Origin: Alphaproteobacteria bacterium MarineAlpha12_Bin1
GTDB lineage: Bacteria; Pseudomonadota; Alphaproteobacteria; UBA6615
Assembly: GCA_002937505.1 (NCBI GenBank)
Contig: PTJY01000004.1
Coordinates: 189,186-253,185, forward strand
DNA length: 64,000 bases
Reading direction: 5' to 3'
This document shows positions 46,318 through 56,223 of this stretch, piece after piece. How positions within the stretch are numbered: position 1 is the stretch's first letter; each line of letters starts with the position of its first letter. The notes beneath the pieces were generated by a model. The model was given only the letters and a program-made list of their open reading frames with translations, searched no databases and was not told the DNA's origin. The position numbers and the translations under genes are program-made.

Positions 46318-48441
46318 ATGGCTCCTGTTATTTGGTTCGCCATCGCATGTGGCGTTTTGGCAGTAATATATGGCGTTTGGGCTTCTAAATCTGTATTAGC
46401 GATGAGCTCCGGCTCAGAAAGAATGCAGGAAATTTCTTTGGCCGTTCAAGAAGGTGCGGCGGCGTATCTAAGTAGGCAGTATCGTACAATTGGTATAGTT
46501 GGAATTGTTATTACAATCATACTGTTTTTTGTACTTAAATGGCCTGCTGCTGTTGGTTTTATCATTGGAGCAGTTTTATCAGGTGCCACTGGGTTCATAG
46601 GTATGAATATATCTGTGAGATCAAATGTTCGTACAACTGAGGCTGCTAGGCAAGGGCTATCCCAAGGACTATCTGTTGCTTTTAAGGCGGGTGCCGTTAC
46701 TGGGATGTTGGTGGCCGGATTAGCTCTTTTATCTGTGGCTGGTTACTTTGGTGCTTTAATTTTACTTCAAGAAAGTGGGGCCATCGGGGGTAGAGACTTA
46801 ATTGATGCCCTAGTTTCTCTTGGGTTTGGCGCTTCATTAATTTCCATATTTGCCCGCCTTGGCGGAGGGATATTTACTAAGGGGGCTGATGTGGGTGCTG
46901 ATTTAGTTGGTAAAGTTGAAGCAGGCATTCCTGAAGACGATCCTAGAAACCCAGCTGTTATAGCGGATAATGTTGGAGACAACGTGGGTGACTGCGCAGG
47001 CATGGCTGCAGACTTATTTGAGACATATGCAGTGACAGTAGTAGCCACTATGGTGCTCATATCTATATTTTTGACTGGCAATCCTCTTTTGGACCAGATG
47101 ATGGTATATCCATTAGCTATAGGAGGTGTTTGTATTATAGCGTCTATTATAGGAACTTTTTTCGTCCGCTTGGGAAGTAATAATAATATAATGGGTGCTT
47201 TATATAAGGGGTTTATTGCAGCAGCAATTTTATCTTTGATTGGTATTGCCGTTGTTACTTCTTGGGTTATTGGATTTGATTCTGAATTTAATGTGGGAAG
47301 TCAAATTGTAACTGGAACAGATCTTTTTCTTAGTTCGATAGTAGGTCTAATAGTTACGGGACTATTGATTTGGATCACTGAATATTACACAGGAACAGAG
47401 TATAGGCCAGTTCGATCAATCGCTCAATCGTCGACTACTGGGCACGGTACTAATGTGATTCAAGGATTGGCAATATCTATGGAAGCTACTGCAGTGCCAG
47501 CTCTCGTAATATGTGCTGCTATAATCGTTTCACACTCCTTGGCTGGTTTACTTGGTATTGCCATAGCGGTCACTGCAATGCTTGCATTAGCCGGAATGGT
47601 AGTTGCTCTAGATGCTTATGGACCGGTAACAGATAATGCTGGTGGTATTGCTGAAATGGCTGAGTTAGACGAGGATGTTAGAAAAACTACAGATGCACTT
47701 GATGCAGTTGGAAATACAACGAAAGCTGTGACAAAAGGCTACGCGATTGGCTCAGCTGGTTTGGGTGCATTGGTCTTGTTTGCTGCCTATACATCTGATT
47801 TGAATTATTTCAAAGATAACTCAGATCAATTTTCTTATTTTAGTGGGTTAAGTTTCGATTTCTCACTTACAAATCCATATGTAGTTATTGGATTGTTCAT
47901 CGGTGGAATGTTGCCATTTCTTTTTGGAGCGCTTGGTATGACTTCTGTTGGTAGAGCCGCCGGATCGGTAGTTGTCGAAGTGAGGAGGCAGTTCAAAGAA
48001 ATTCCAGGTATAATGGAGGGCAATGCTAAACCTGAGTATGGAACTTGCGTTGACCTCCTTACAAAAGCTGCAATAAAGGAGATGATTATTCCTTCTCTGT
48101 TACCTGTTTTATCACCAATTATATTGTTTGTAGTTATATTAGTAATCGGTGGAAAGTCAGCAGCATTCTCATCTTTGGGAGCGATGCTATTGGGAGTCAT
48201 AGTTACTGGATTATTTGTTGCAATATCAATGACTGCAGGTGGTGGCGCATGGGATAATGCGAAGAAATTTATTGAGGATGGTAATCATGGAGGAAAGGGA
48301 TCTGAAGCACATAAAGCTGCAGTTACTGGAGATACAGTAGGGGATCCGTATAAAGATACAGCAGGACCCGCAGTGAACCCAATGATAAAAATTACAAATA
48401 TTGTTGCTCTAATGATTCTGGCTGTTTTAGCTGGCCACTAA
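46318..48441 (+). CDS. hppA: Membrane-bound proton-translocating pyrophosphatase (K+-independent)
   Basis: A 707-residue H+-pyrophosphatase with about sixteen membrane helices, which pumps protons out at the expense of pyrophosphate. The catalytic loop [13 protein letters not shown] is near residues 191-203 and the [20 protein letters not shown] loop near 218-237. The C-terminal [16 protein letters not shown] motif is near 674-689. K469 in GNTTKA marks the potassium-independent subfamily, in which this Lys replaces the Ala of K+-dependent enzymes. It may provide an energy reserve under starvation. AAGGAA precedes the start. Confidence 0.96.
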   Translation: MAPVIWFAIACGVLAVIYGVWASKSVLAMSSGSERMQEISLAVQEGAAAYLSRQYRTIGIVGIVITIILFFVLKWPAAVGFIIGAVLSGATGFIGMNISVRSNVRTTEAARQGLSQGLSVAFKAGAVTGMLVAGLALLSVAGYFGALILLQESGAIGGRDLIDALVSLGFGASLISIFARLGGGIFTKGADVGADLVGKVEAGIPEDDPRNPAVIADNVGDNVGDCAGMAADLFETYAVTVVATMVLISIFLTGNPLLDQMMVYPLAIGGVCIIASIIGTFFVRLGSNNNIMGALYKGFIAAAILSLIGIAVVTSWVIGFDSEFNVGSQIVTGTDLFLSSIVGLIVTGLLIWITEYYTGTEYRPVRSIAQSSTTGHGTNVIQGLAISMEATAVPALVICAAIIVSHSLAGLLGIAIAVTAMLALAGMVVALDAYGPVTDNAGGIAEMAELDEDVRKTTDALDAVGNTTKAVTKGYAIGSAGLGALVLFAAYTSDLNYFKDNSDQFSYFSGLSFDFSLTNPYVVIGLFIGGMLPFLFGALGMTSVGRAAGSVVVEVRRQFKEIPGIMEGNAKPEYGTCVDLLTKAAIKEMIIPSLLPVLSPIILFVVILVIGGKSAAFSSLGAMLLGVIVTGLFVAISMTAGGGAWDNAKKFIEDGNHGGKGSEAHKAAVTGDTVGDPYKDTAGPAVNPMIKITNIVALMILAVLAGH

Positions 48442-48500
48442 TGTTATGACTTAATGTGATGGTTTTATTTAGCGGTTGTAAGCACAGGATAAAAATGTTT

Positions 48501-48992
48501 TTACTTATTCTCTAGATCTGCTTCTGAGCCGCTAAACCTGCCAAGGTTAGCAAACAACTGCTGCAGTATTGTCAGCTCGTTACCCGAAGTTGGGGTGACA
48601 CGAGAAACAAGCGAGATTGGTACTGAGTCCTTTTCTGTATAAGTAGCTGTGTTTATAACTTTATTTTTATTATTGAAAATAATAGCATAAATTTTTCGTT
48701 CAATAACGACAGGTTTAAAAAATGCTTTCGTCTCAGTAGTTTGTGTTAAATAATACCAAACTTTATCACCATAAACGCTAGTAATCGATGGAGTGCCCAA
48801 TAAATTAATCACATCGTTTTTGTTTGATTGACCTAATTTAATTAAGTTAACTTTTTCAGAGGATGATATCTGTCCTTGAATATTTGTTGTAGGGGTACAG
48901 GCTGTAAGAATTCCTATTAGGATTAGTAGTATAAAACTGTGCCTTATAATAATAGATGGGGGAGTTCTGCTAAGTGAGTTCGTCTGTATCAT
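48501..48992 (-). CDS. bamE: Outer membrane protein assembly factor BamE (SmpA/OmlA lipoprotein)
   Basis: A small outer-membrane lipoprotein, part of the BAM complex that inserts beta-barrel proteins. It has a signal with lipobox LTAC near residue 33 (from the start at 48992; a longer start at 49037 is possible). The SmpA/OmlA domain has KLGQSNKNDVINLLGTPSI, WYYL and a conserved beta-hairpin. It is divergent from the ubiquinol-cytochrome c chaperone gene, the usual alphaproteobacterial arrangement, and convergent with hppA at 59 bp. Confidence 0.9.
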   Translation of the reverse strand: MIQTNSLSRTPPSIIIRHSFILLILIGILTACTPTTNIQGQISSSEKVNLIKLGQSNKNDVINLLGTPSITSVYGDKVWYYLTQTTETKAFFKPVVIERKIYAIIFNNKNKVINTATYTEKDSVPISLVSRVTPTSGNELTILQQLFANLGRFSGSEADLENK

Positions 48993-49099
48993 TAAAAGGT
49001 CTTTCGGTAAGAGATTGTATCGATTCAATTTGGACATTTACATCGGACTTATCTCGTGTCAACTAATCTAAAATATATAGGACTGTAGTCGGTAGTTAA

Positions 49100-49642
49100 A
49101 TGTACACATGGATAAAAAAGAGAAGGTACCAGCAAAAAATAGCCTCTAATATTTATAAATTGATAGTAGATCAGGCTAGAAGCAAAGATTTTTATTTAAC
49201 ATATGGTGTTCCTGACACAGAGTTGGGCAGATTTGAGATGATTTGTCTCCATTGTTATTTAATTTTCAAAAGGTTTTCTAAAGAGAAAAATGAAGCTTCT
49301 AAGTTGTCTCAAAAAGTTCACGATTTAATGTTTGCAGATTTTGATCAAACTCTCCGAGAAAAGGGTATAGGGGATATGGGAATTGGAAAACGTATTAAAA
49401 GTCTTGCACGTAACCTATATGGAAGAATTGACGCCTATGAAAAAGGATATTTGGCTGGCACAAGTGGTCTTTATGATGCTCTAACACGAAACCTTTATGC
49501 TTCAGTCACTGTTACAGATAAAGAAGTTTATAAAATGGTGATTTATGTAAATAACTCTATAAATCATCTATTTGATCAAGATATCGAAAAGTTATTAATA
49601 GGCGAGATTGATTTCATGTCCACAGAAAAGATTGTGGAGTAA
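49100..49642 (+). CDS. Ubiquinol-cytochrome c chaperone family protein (Cbp3-like)
   Basis: A 180-residue protein of the family related to mitochondrial Cbp3/UQCC1, which assists assembly of the cytochrome bc1 complex. Recognisable segments are DFYLTYGVPDTELGRFEMICLH near residues 32-53 (shown in part), DQTLREKGIGDMGIGKRIK near 76-94, and YGRIDAYEKGY near 102-112. It is cytoplasmic or membrane-associated. It is followed 6 bp later by DUF177 and then rpmF-plsX-fabH, as in many relatives. Confidence 0.88.
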   Translation: MYTWIKKRRYQQKIASNIYKLIVDQARSKDFYLTYGVPDTELGRFEMICLHCYLIFKRFSKEKNEASKLSQKVHDLMFADFDQTLREKGIGDMGIGKRIKSLARNLYGRIDAYEKGYLAGTSGLYDALTRNLYASVTVTDKEVYKMVIYVNNSINHLFDQDIEKLLIGEIDFMSTEKIVE

Positions 49643-49648
49643 ATTTTG

Positions 49649-50185
49649 ATGATGGCACAAGTTAATATAGGGCCTGAATTCATTCGCTTGGTTAAGATAA
49701 CTGACATAGAACAGCTGGTTCCACGTGTGGTAGATATCGAGGCAAATGAATCTGAACGAGTGTTACTCTCAGAAAGGTTCTCAGTTTTGTCAGTCAATGA
49801 TTTTACTGCGCAAATAGAAATTAAAAAAAGTTCTCCTTATGAGTATATAGCCAAAGGTAGTTTGAAAGCTGAGGTAACACAAACATGTGTTGTCACCCTA
49901 GAAAAGGTGGTTAATCACATTTCCACTCAGTTTGTTCAAAAATATAGTACAGATGAAAAAATTATTTCCGATGATTTGGTTATTGGGCCTGAAGACGAAC
50001 AGCCACCGGAGATTATTGGGGGCGGCACAATAGACTTAGGTGAGCTTGCCTCTGAATATTTATTACTTTCCATAGATCCCTATCCTCGTCTAAACGAAGA
50101 AGATGATAACTCATATGAGCTTAATACAAAGACGAATGAAGAAAATCCTTTTTCTAGTTTAAAGGAGTTGTTAGATGGTAATTAA
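49649..50185 (+). CDS. DUF177 (YceD-like) protein
   Basis: A 179-residue DUF177 protein. Members usually precede rpmF and are linked to 23S rRNA accumulation and ribosome assembly. Visible features are KGSLKAEVTQTCVVTLEKV near 71-89 and LGELASEYLLLSIDPYPR near 131-148, both typical. Starts at 49649 or 49652 (ATG ATG); the upstream TTG at 49646 is less likely. It precedes rpmF after 120 bp. Confidence 0.88.
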   Translation: MMAQVNIGPEFIRLVKITDIEQLVPRVVDIEANESERVLLSERFSVLSVNDFTAQIEIKKSSPYEYIAKGSLKAEVTQTCVVTLEKVVNHISTQFVQKYSTDEKIISDDLVIGPEDEQPPEIIGGGTIDLGELASEYLLLSIDPYPRLNEEDDNSYELNTKTNEENPFSSLKELLDGN

Positions 50186-50305
50186 TTGCATAATTGTTTC
50201 ATTATACTTCATTTATCATCTTGCAAGTCGGTCATGTATTAGCTAAGTACTTGGCTAAGTCTGTTTATAGTCTGATTTGAGAAGATTTGATTAAAGGAAT
50301 GAATG

Positions 50306-50491
50306 ATGGCTGTACCAAAAAAGAAGATATCTAAATCTCGTCGTGGAGAGCGTCGTTCTCATGATGCATTAAAGTCAGCAACATATGTTGAAGATCAGAC
50401 AACTGGTGAATTTCATAGGCCTCACCATGTTGATATGAAAACAGGATTCTATAAGGGACGACAAGTAGTTCAAGTTAAAGAAAAGATCTGA
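50306..50491 (+). CDS. rpmF: 50S ribosomal protein L32
   Basis: A 61-residue L32: [20 protein letters not shown] at the start is diagnostic. The cysteines found in zinc-binding L32 forms are absent, so this is the zinc-free type. AAAGGA before the ATG at 50306 supports the start. It opens the rpmF-plsX-fabH-ihfA cluster. Confidence 0.97.
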   Translation: MAVPKKKISKSRRGERRSHDALKSATYVEDQTTGEFHRPHHVDMKTGFYKGRQVVQVKEKI

Positions 50492-50532
50492 TAACTCTAG
50501 AAGTCGATTGATCGGCTGGAAAGCGGTCTCAA

Positions 50533-51552
50533 GTGAAAGAGCCCGTCACTATCGCATTAGATGCAATGGGGGGTGATAATGCGCCACAAATAGTGGTTGC
50601 GGGGGCGAATATTGCTCGGCGTAGGCACCCAAAAATACGCTTTATATTTTATGGCGATGAATCTGAGATAGAAAAATATTTATCAAAATATAAACGACTG
50701 AAAGAAGTTGCTGATATTCATCACACTACTGCAACGGTTAAGCCTGAAGACAAGCCTTCTTATGTTTTAAGAAACGGAAGGGATACTTCAATGTGGTGGG
50801 CAGTAGATTCTGTAAAAACTGGTCAGTCTTCAGGAGTGGTTTCGGCCGGCAATACAGGAGCGCTGATGGCCATATCTATGTACCAGTGGAGAAACTTAAC
50901 TGGAATAGCCAGGCCGGCAATCGCGTCTTTTTTCCCTACCTTACGTGGCGAAACCGTAATGCTTGATTTAGGAGCAAATATTTCGTGTGATGCTGATAAC
51001 TTAGTTCAATTTGCCGTTATGGGAGAAGTTTATTCGAGGACTATTCTTGGAATCGAAGACCCCACTGTAGGTTTATTAAACGTAGGTGAAGAAGAAACAA
51101 AAGGTAATGATTCTCTTAGAGAAGCTGCTGAAATTATTAAACAAATAGATTTTCCCGGAGAGTTTGTTGGTTTTGTCGAGGGGAACGATATTCCCGCAGG
51201 GGTAGTTGATGTGGTAGTAACAGATGGATTTACGGGAAACATAGCTTTGAAAACTGCCGAAGGAACAGCAACGCTTATTAATGGATTTGTAAGAGAAGCT
51301 TTCAGAAATTCATTTATGGCAAAAGTTGGATATTTATTTGCAAAGCATTCCCTTGATAAATTACGTAGTAGAAGCGATCCTAGACGATACAATGGTGCAA
51401 TGTTTTTAGGCTTAAATGGTATTTGTGTTAAAAGCCATGGAGGTACTGATGCCCTTGGATTCGCAACCGCGATAGGGGTTGCTGTAGACATGATAGAGTA
51501 TGGTGGAAATCAAATGATTGCTGATCATATTGCTCGACTAGGTCTTTCATAG
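50533..51552 (+). CDS. plsX: Phosphate acyltransferase
   Basis: A 339-residue PlsX, which makes acyl-phosphate from acyl-ACP for phospholipid synthesis. [19 protein letters not shown] near 7-25 and GNTGALMAI near 107-115 are characteristic, with [15 protein letters not shown] near 235-249. GTG start at 50533. It precedes fabH by 19 bp and links with the fatty-acid genes. Confidence 0.96.
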   Translation: MKEPVTIALDAMGGDNAPQIVVAGANIARRRHPKIRFIFYGDESEIEKYLSKYKRLKEVADIHHTTATVKPEDKPSYVLRNGRDTSMWWAVDSVKTGQSSGVVSAGNTGALMAISMYQWRNLTGIARPAIASFFPTLRGETVMLDLGANISCDADNLVQFAVMGEVYSRTILGIEDPTVGLLNVGEEETKGNDSLREAAEIIKQIDFPGEFVGFVEGNDIPAGVVDVVVTDGFTGNIALKTAEGTATLINGFVREAFRNSFMAKVGYLFAKHSLDKLRSRSDPRRYNGAMFLGLNGICVKSHGGTDALGFATAIGVAVDMIEYGGNQMIADHIARLGLS

Positions 51553-51571
51553 ACACAGATGTGAGGAAATA

Positions 51572-52543
51572 ATGCGTCGTTCTGTTGTTGTTGGATGTGC
51601 AGGATATTTACCAGAAAAGATCGTTAGTAATAGTGATCTTTCTAAGCAGCTTGATACTTCTGATGAATGGATTCAGAGTCGGAGTGGTATATTAAAGAGA
51701 CATATCGCATCCGGTAATGAGGTTACCTCTGATCTGGCTTATAGATCAGCTGATACTGCCATAAAGGCTTCAGGCGTTTCAGTTTTAGATATAGACTTAA
51801 TTGTCGTCGCAACATCTACGCCAGATGTTACGTTTCCTGCGACCGCAACAGCGGTACAAGCTAAGTTAGGTGCAACAAATGCTGTGGCGTTTGATATGCA
51901 AGCAGTTTGTTCGGGATTCGTGTATGCTTTAGCAACCGCTGATAATTTTATCAAATCGTCTCAATACGATCTTGCCTTAGTCATTGGCGCTGAAACTTTT
52001 TCTAGAATTCTAGACTGGGATGACCGCAGCACATGCGTGTTATTCGGTGATGGAGCTGGAACAGTTATCCTACAAGCCGAATCGGGAAACGGCGATTTAA
52101 GCGATAGAGGTGTTTTGTCTACACATTTACATTCAGATGGAAGATTACATGACTTGTTATACGTTGATGGAGGGCCCTCTTCGACGGGGGAAGTTGGTTA
52201 TCTGCGGATGGAGGGAAAAGAAGTCTTTCGTCATGCGGTAGAGAAAATGGCTGCAGTTACTATTGAAGCTCTAAATGCTAATAATATTTCGGCTGATGAT
52301 ATAGATTGGTTTGTCCCACATCAGGCCAACAAAAGAATTATAGATGGCACGGCTAGAAAGCTAGGGATAAGTATGGAGAAAGTGGTTTCAACAATAGACA
52401 TACACGCAAATACATCAGCAGCATCGATTCCTTTGGCGTTGTGGACAGCTATTTCAGATAATCGTATTAAAAATGGTGATTTAGTACTGATAGAGGCGTT
52501 AGGTGGGGGCATGACTTGGGGGTCAGGTTTGATGAGGTGGTAA
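51572..52543 (+). CDS. fabH: 3-oxoacyl-[acyl-carrier-protein] synthase III
   Basis: A 323-residue KAS III, which condenses acetyl-CoA with malonyl-ACP to start fatty-acid synthesis. The catalytic cysteine is in [13 protein letters not shown] near residue 112, with the active-site His in [13 protein letters not shown] near 250 and Asn in [10 protein letters not shown] near 280. [12 protein letters not shown] near 29-40 is typical. It is followed by the ihfA promoter region. Confidence 0.97.
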   Translation: MRRSVVVGCAGYLPEKIVSNSDLSKQLDTSDEWIQSRSGILKRHIASGNEVTSDLAYRSADTAIKASGVSVLDIDLIVVATSTPDVTFPATATAVQAKLGATNAVAFDMQAVCSGFVYALATADNFIKSSQYDLALVIGAETFSRILDWDDRSTCVLFGDGAGTVILQAESGNGDLSDRGVLSTHLHSDGRLHDLLYVDGGPSSTGEVGYLRMEGKEVFRHAVEKMAAVTIEALNANNISADDIDWFVPHQANKRIIDGTARKLGISMEKVVSTIDIHANTSAASIPLALWTAISDNRIKNGDLVLIEALGGGMTWGSGLMRW

Positions 52544-52627
52544 ATTTTATAAATGTATATATTTAATATATAATTTAGAGGATTTATTACTCTTCTTAGT
52601 TTAAGGAAAACGTATAATATATTGATA

Positions 52628-52656
52628 TTGACGCATTTATCGGCACACGTTACCGT
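52628..52656 (+). promoter_or_regulatory. Candidate promoter for ihfA
   Basis: TTGACG (52628-52633) and TACCGT (52651-52656) are 17 bp apart, leaving about 20 nt to the ihfA start. The -35 is close to consensus but the -10 is weak, so this is a modest candidate. Confidence 0.35.
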
Positions 52657-52681
52657 TGTTTAATTATTAATGGAGAGGACA

Positions 52682-53005
52682 GTGTCGGAAACCATTACTC
52701 GTGCGCAGCTGACAGAAGCGATATATCAAGAGGTCGGATTATCAAGGAATGAATCCGCAGACCTAGTTGAATCAGTTCTTTCTGAAGTTGCTGATGCTTT
52801 ATCTAGAGGAGAAATGGTAAAATTTTCGTCATTTGGTAGCTTTTCAGTTCGCTCAAAAACTCAAAGAATGGGAAGAAATCCAAAGACAGGTGAAGAGGTT
52901 CCAATTTTACCAAGAAGGGTATTAGTTTTTAAGCCAAGTAATGTCTTGAAGAATGCCGTTAATGACGGTAGTTATGATTTAGAATTAGACGAGCCCCACA
53001 AATAG
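52682..53005 (+). CDS. ihfA: Integration host factor subunit alpha
   Basis: A 107-residue IHF-alpha, a DNA-bending protein. GTG at 52682 is preferred over ATG at 52670 because GGAGAGG lies between them and [14 protein letters not shown] is the usual N-terminus. Signatures are [20 protein letters not shown] near 47-66 and [20 protein letters not shown] near 68-87, the beta-arm. It works as a heterodimer with IhfB, encoded elsewhere. It precedes the MerR gene. Confidence 0.95.
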   Translation: MSETITRAQLTEAIYQEVGLSRNESADLVESVLSEVADALSRGEMVKFSSFGSFSVRSKTQRMGRNPKTGEEVPILPRRVLVFKPSNVLKNAVNDGSYDLELDEPHK

Positions 53006-53047
53006 TTATAATAAAATAACTTAATCAATAGAAGCCTTAGGGTAGCG

Positions 53048-53491
53048 ATGACGACTAGGCCCAGAGCAAAAAAGCAACAACTTGAAAAATCTTCACAGGC
53101 TTTTAGGACCATAAGTGAAGTGTCGGGCGTTCTTGATGTGCCACAGCACGTTTTGAGGTTTTGGGAAACAAAATTTAAAGAAATTAAGCCTCTAAAAAGG
53201 GGTGGAGGCAGAAGATATTATCGGCCAAATGATATAGAGGTCTTAAGCATAATAAGAGAACTGTTGTATCAAGATGGTTACACCATAAAAGGTGTTCAAA
53301 GATTATTTAGTGAAGGTGACATCAAATCCATCAAAAAGTTATCACAAGGAGCTGAACATACAAAAGCTCCTAACATAAATGATGAAAATGCATCAACCTC
53401 TAAATCAGTCTTATCGTCCTCGCAAAGGAGTGATTTAGAAGACGTTTTGAAAGAGATAGAAGCTTTAAGAGCAAGATTAAATAATATTTAG
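53048..53491 (+). CDS. MerR-family transcriptional regulator
   Basis: A 147-residue MerR-like regulator. The N-terminal winged helix has [20 protein letters not shown] near residues 22-41 and [15 protein letters not shown] near 52-66. The C-terminus is short and charged, with a helix ([19 protein letters not shown]) that could dimerise, and no clear metal-binding cysteines. Alphaproteobacteria usually carry this gene after ihfA. The ligand and targets are unknown. Confidence 0.9.
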   Translation: MTTRPRAKKQQLEKSSQAFRTISEVSGVLDVPQHVLRFWETKFKEIKPLKRGGGRRYYRPNDIEVLSIIRELLYQDGYTIKGVQRLFSEGDIKSIKKLSQGAEHTKAPNINDENASTSKSVLSSSQRSDLEDVLKEIEALRARLNNI

Positions 53492-53617
53492 TTCACCTGA
53501 TGACATGACCTATTTGTGGATGTCTTTATATTATTTTAAAATATGAAAGTTCTTAACTTTATAGAGAACAAAAACATAAGAGTGTGTTTTATATTTTGTT
53601 AAAATACTTTAGTCAGT

Positions 53618-53694
53618 CGGGACGTAGCGCAGTCTGGTAGCGCATCACACTGGGGGTGTGGGGGTCGGAGGTTCGAATCCTCTCGTCCCGACCA
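53618..53694 (+). tRNA. tRNA-Pro (GGG)
   Basis: A 77-nt cloverleaf with the CCA encoded. The acceptor arm CGGGACG pairs with CGTCCCG, the D-arm is GCGC...GCGC, and the anticodon stem TCACA/TGTGG flanks the loop CTGGGGG (53650-53656), with anticodon GGG at 53652-53654. The T-arm GGAGG-TTCGAAT-CCTCT is intact. It reads CCC and perhaps CCU codons. Following merR is its usual place in Alphaproteobacteria. Confidence 0.97.
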
Positions 53695-53844
53695 TTATTT
53701 CTTATAAGGTTACTTAATTATTCGATACAGCTAATGTATTTATTTCTAGTAAATGAAATGTCTAACACAATAGATTCATCGGACTGATATTTATTAGTAA
53801 GGGAAAACTGTGCTTAAGTAACTGATCACTATTCGTGGCTAGAT

Positions 53845-54168
53845 TCAGAGCTCCAATTGTCTTCTTCCCTCATCAGTTAGCTTGCATATGAGCCAATCAG
53901 GTTTAATTGGATTATCGAACCAGGGAGTGGCCCAGCCCATTTTAATACAACTATTTATTGTCTTTTTGTTAACCTTTTGGCCATCACGGTCAAAAATTGG
54001 AAGTTTGCCTCCAGGTTGAGATAAACCTCTAGTCAGCCATTGTCTTTGTGCAAGAGATAAATTGTCTTTTTTATCTTTTGACTTCTGAATGTTTCTTCGA
54101 GGCCTATGAGGCTGTAAAGCAATTACATTATCCTTCAATCCAGCTATATTTATTTGTTTTTGCTTCAT
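53845..54168 (-). CDS. Conserved hypothetical protein, winged-helix-like C-terminal half
   Basis: A 107-residue protein that I cannot name. Residues 1-40 are basic and Lys/Arg-rich. From about 40 the sequence reads AQRQWLTRGLSQPGGKLPIFD, then a KKTINSCIKMGWATPWF segment and a C-terminal PDWLICKLTDEGRRQL, resembling a small helix-turn-helix or winged-helix domain found in alphaproteobacterial hypotheticals. DNA binding is a guess. It is isolated: 150 bp after the tRNA and divergent from ytoQ. Confidence 0.6.
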   Translation of the reverse strand: MKQKQINIAGLKDNVIALQPHRPRRNIQKSKDKKDNLSLAQRQWLTRGLSQPGGKLPIFDRDGQKVNKKTINSCIKMGWATPWFDNPIKPDWLICKLTDEGRRQLEL

Positions 54169-54256
54169 TTTTCAGGTCATTTATTTATATTGTTTTAATC
54201 ATAAATTCCAATTTGTATAAATAATCAAGAAAAAATTAAATAAACAATCTTTAATT

Positions 54257-54314
54257 TGTGCATATATGTGCATATAACAGACATAGTATATTTATAAGTG
54301 GCTAAAACTTATAA
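54257..54314. repeat. Tandem 10-bp repeat and inverted repeat upstream of ytoQ
   Basis: TGTGCATATA occurs twice without a gap at 54257-54276. Further on, TTATAAGT (54292-54299) and ACTTATAA (54307-54314) form a perfect 8-bp inverted repeat around a 7-nt loop. Both lie in the 208-bp divergent region between the unknown gene and ytoQ. They could be operator sites for the divergent promoters. Confidence 0.5.
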
Positions 54315-54376
54315 CGTTTAGGTTTTTTTGATAAACTAATTTTTGATGTAATACTTGATCAAATAGGAATGCGACG

Positions 54377-54868
54377 ATGGGTGAACGAGTTTGGAAAATA
54401 TATCTATCAGGTGAAATACATAGCGATTGGCGCGAACAAATAGAATTAGGCGTTAAAGAGGTTGACTTGCCTGTTGTCTTAAATGCTCCAGTAACAGTGC
54501 ATGAGGATTCAGACGATTGTGGTGTGACTATATTAGGTAAAGAGGATTCTGTTTTCTGGCATGACCATAAAGGAGCTCTACTTAACTCAGTGCGAACTAA
54601 TACACTTATTAGTGACGCAGATATAGTAGTTGTGAGATTTGGGGAGAAATATAAACAGTGGAACGCTGCATTTGATGCTGGTTATGCAGCCGCATTAAAC
54701 AAGCCGACTATAATTTTGCATCAGGAAGAGCATAATCATGCTTTAAAAGAAATAGATGCTTCGGCCAAGGTTGTGGCAAGAACTCCCCAACAAGTCGTTC
54801 AAGCACTTGTTTATGTAATAAAAGGTATCCTGCCAAAGAACATATCAGTTGAACAAGCCGCCGAATAG
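54377..54868 (+). CDS. YtoQ family protein
   Basis: A 163-residue protein of the YtoQ family, related in fold to nucleoside 2-deoxyribosyltransferases. Visible signatures are WKIYLSGEIHSDWREQI near residues 6-22, DIVVVRFGEKYKQWNAAFDAGYAA near 81-104 (described in part), and NKPTIILH near 108-115. Its reaction is not established; an N-glycoside or nucleotide role is inferred from the fold. It stands alone, convergent with metY at 22 bp. Confidence 0.85.
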   Translation: MGERVWKIYLSGEIHSDWREQIELGVKEVDLPVVLNAPVTVHEDSDDCGVTILGKEDSVFWHDHKGALLNSVRTNTLISDADIVVVRFGEKYKQWNAAFDAGYAAALNKPTIILHQEEHNHALKEIDASAKVVARTPQQVVQALVYVIKGILPKNISVEQAAE

Positions 54869-54890
54869 AAAACTGATTTAGTCCAAGTTT

Positions 54891-56195
54891 TTATACGCCA
54901 GCTTTATCTAGAGCTTGCTCGAGATCGGCTATAATATCATTGACTGACTCTAGGCCGACGGAGATTCTTATGACCTCGGCACCGGCACCGGCATCTAAGC
55001 GCTGCTCATCGGTTAGTTGTCTATGTGTGGTTGATGCGGGATGTATAATCAGAGACCTAGTATCCCCTAAATTGGCTAAGTGTGATATTAGCTCAGTACT
55101 TTCTACAAGTTTAATTCCTGCTTCGTATCCCCCTAGCAAACCGAAAGTAAATAGAGCTCCTGGTCCTTTAGGTAAATATTTTTTGGCGAGTTCGTAGTAG
55201 GGGCTATTTTTTAGCCCTGCATATGACACCCATTCAACTCCTGAATGATTGTTTAAAAATTCTGAAACAATCATGGCGTTTTCAACGTGACGCTCCATTC
55301 TTAGCGGCAGGGTTTCAATACCTGTAGAAATTAGTGAAGCATTAGTTGGGGATAATGTCGGGCCTAAGTCCCTAAGCGCGACAGCGCGACCTTTAGTAGA
55401 GAATCCAAAGTCACCAAAAGTTTCGTAAAAGGTTAAATTATGGTAGGCCGGATCAGGTTGAGTTAGGGAAGGGAACTTATCATTTTGTGCCCAGTCAAAT
55501 TTACCACTTTCTACAACTATTCCACCCATAGCATTGCCATGTCCACCTAAGTATTTAGTCATGGAGTGAATAATGATGTCAGCACCCCACTCAAAAGGTT
55601 GACATAGATATGGACTAGCTGTTGTGTTATCCACAATTAAGGGGATACCTTCTGATTTTGCAATTTTGGATAATGGTTCAATATCAATTACAATACCGCC
55701 CGGATTTGCTAGCACTTCTGTAAAAATAGCTTTGGTATCTTTATCTATCGAGTTTTTAAATGAATCGAGATTTGCAGTATCAGCAAATCTGCATTCCCAT
55801 CCAAATTTTTTAAAAGTATGGGTGAATTGTGTTATTGATCCTCCATAGAGATTTGGAGAAGAAACAAAGTTCGCTCCTGGTTCCATCAGAATGTACATGG
55901 CTAATAGCTGAGCTGCGTGTCCCGACGCTGTCGCTACGGCTGCACGACCGTTTTCAAGTGCAGCTACTTTTTCCTCTAGTGCGGAAACTGTAGGGTTGCC
56001 TATGCGGCTATAAAGATACCCAAAAGTTTGCAGATTGAATAGTGAAGCTGCATGATCTACATCATCAAATACGTAGGCTGTTGAATTATATATAGGGACG
56101 TTTCTTGCTCCAGTAGTTGGATCTGGTGATGCACCTGCATGTATTGCAAGAGTTTCGAACCCGGGTGGTTTGGCTTGTTTTGACTTGTTTTTCAT
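54891..56195 (-). CDS. metY: O-acetylhomoserine aminocarboxypropyltransferase (sulfhydrylase)
   Basis: A 434-residue PLP enzyme that makes homocysteine from O-acetylhomoserine and sulfide. The start at 56195 (MKNKSKQAKPPGFETLAIHAG) gives the family length; the open frame to 56273 overlaps the gene upstream. The PLP lysine is in HSMTKYLGGHGNAMGG near residues 209-224, and the N-terminal FETLAIHAG and GARNVPIYNSTAYVF segments are characteristic of MetY. The metX/metA partner is not in the window. It follows two CoA-binding protein genes and a crotonase-like gene on the same strand. No SAM riboswitch was recognised. Confidence 0.93.
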   Translation of the reverse strand: MKNKSKQAKPPGFETLAIHAGASPDPTTGARNVPIYNSTAYVFDDVDHAASLFNLQTFGYLYSRIGNPTVSALEEKVAALENGRAAVATASGHAAQLLAMYILMEPGANFVSSPNLYGGSITQFTHTFKKFGWECRFADTANLDSFKNSIDKDTKAIFTEVLANPGGIVIDIEPLSKIAKSEGIPLIVDNTTASPYLCQPFEWGADIIIHSMTKYLGGHGNAMGGIVVESGKFDWAQNDKFPSLTQPDPAYHNLTFYETFGDFGFSTKGRAVALRDLGPTLSPTNASLISTGIETLPLRMERHVENAMIVSEFLNNHSGVEWVSYAGLKNSPYYELAKKYLPKGPGALFTFGLLGGYEAGIKLVESTELISHLANLGDTRSLIIHPASTTHRQLTDEQRLDAGAGAEVIRISVGLESVNDIIADLEQALDKAGV

Positions 56196-56223
56196 AGTGT
56201 TTTTGCTCACGTAACTCTTAATG

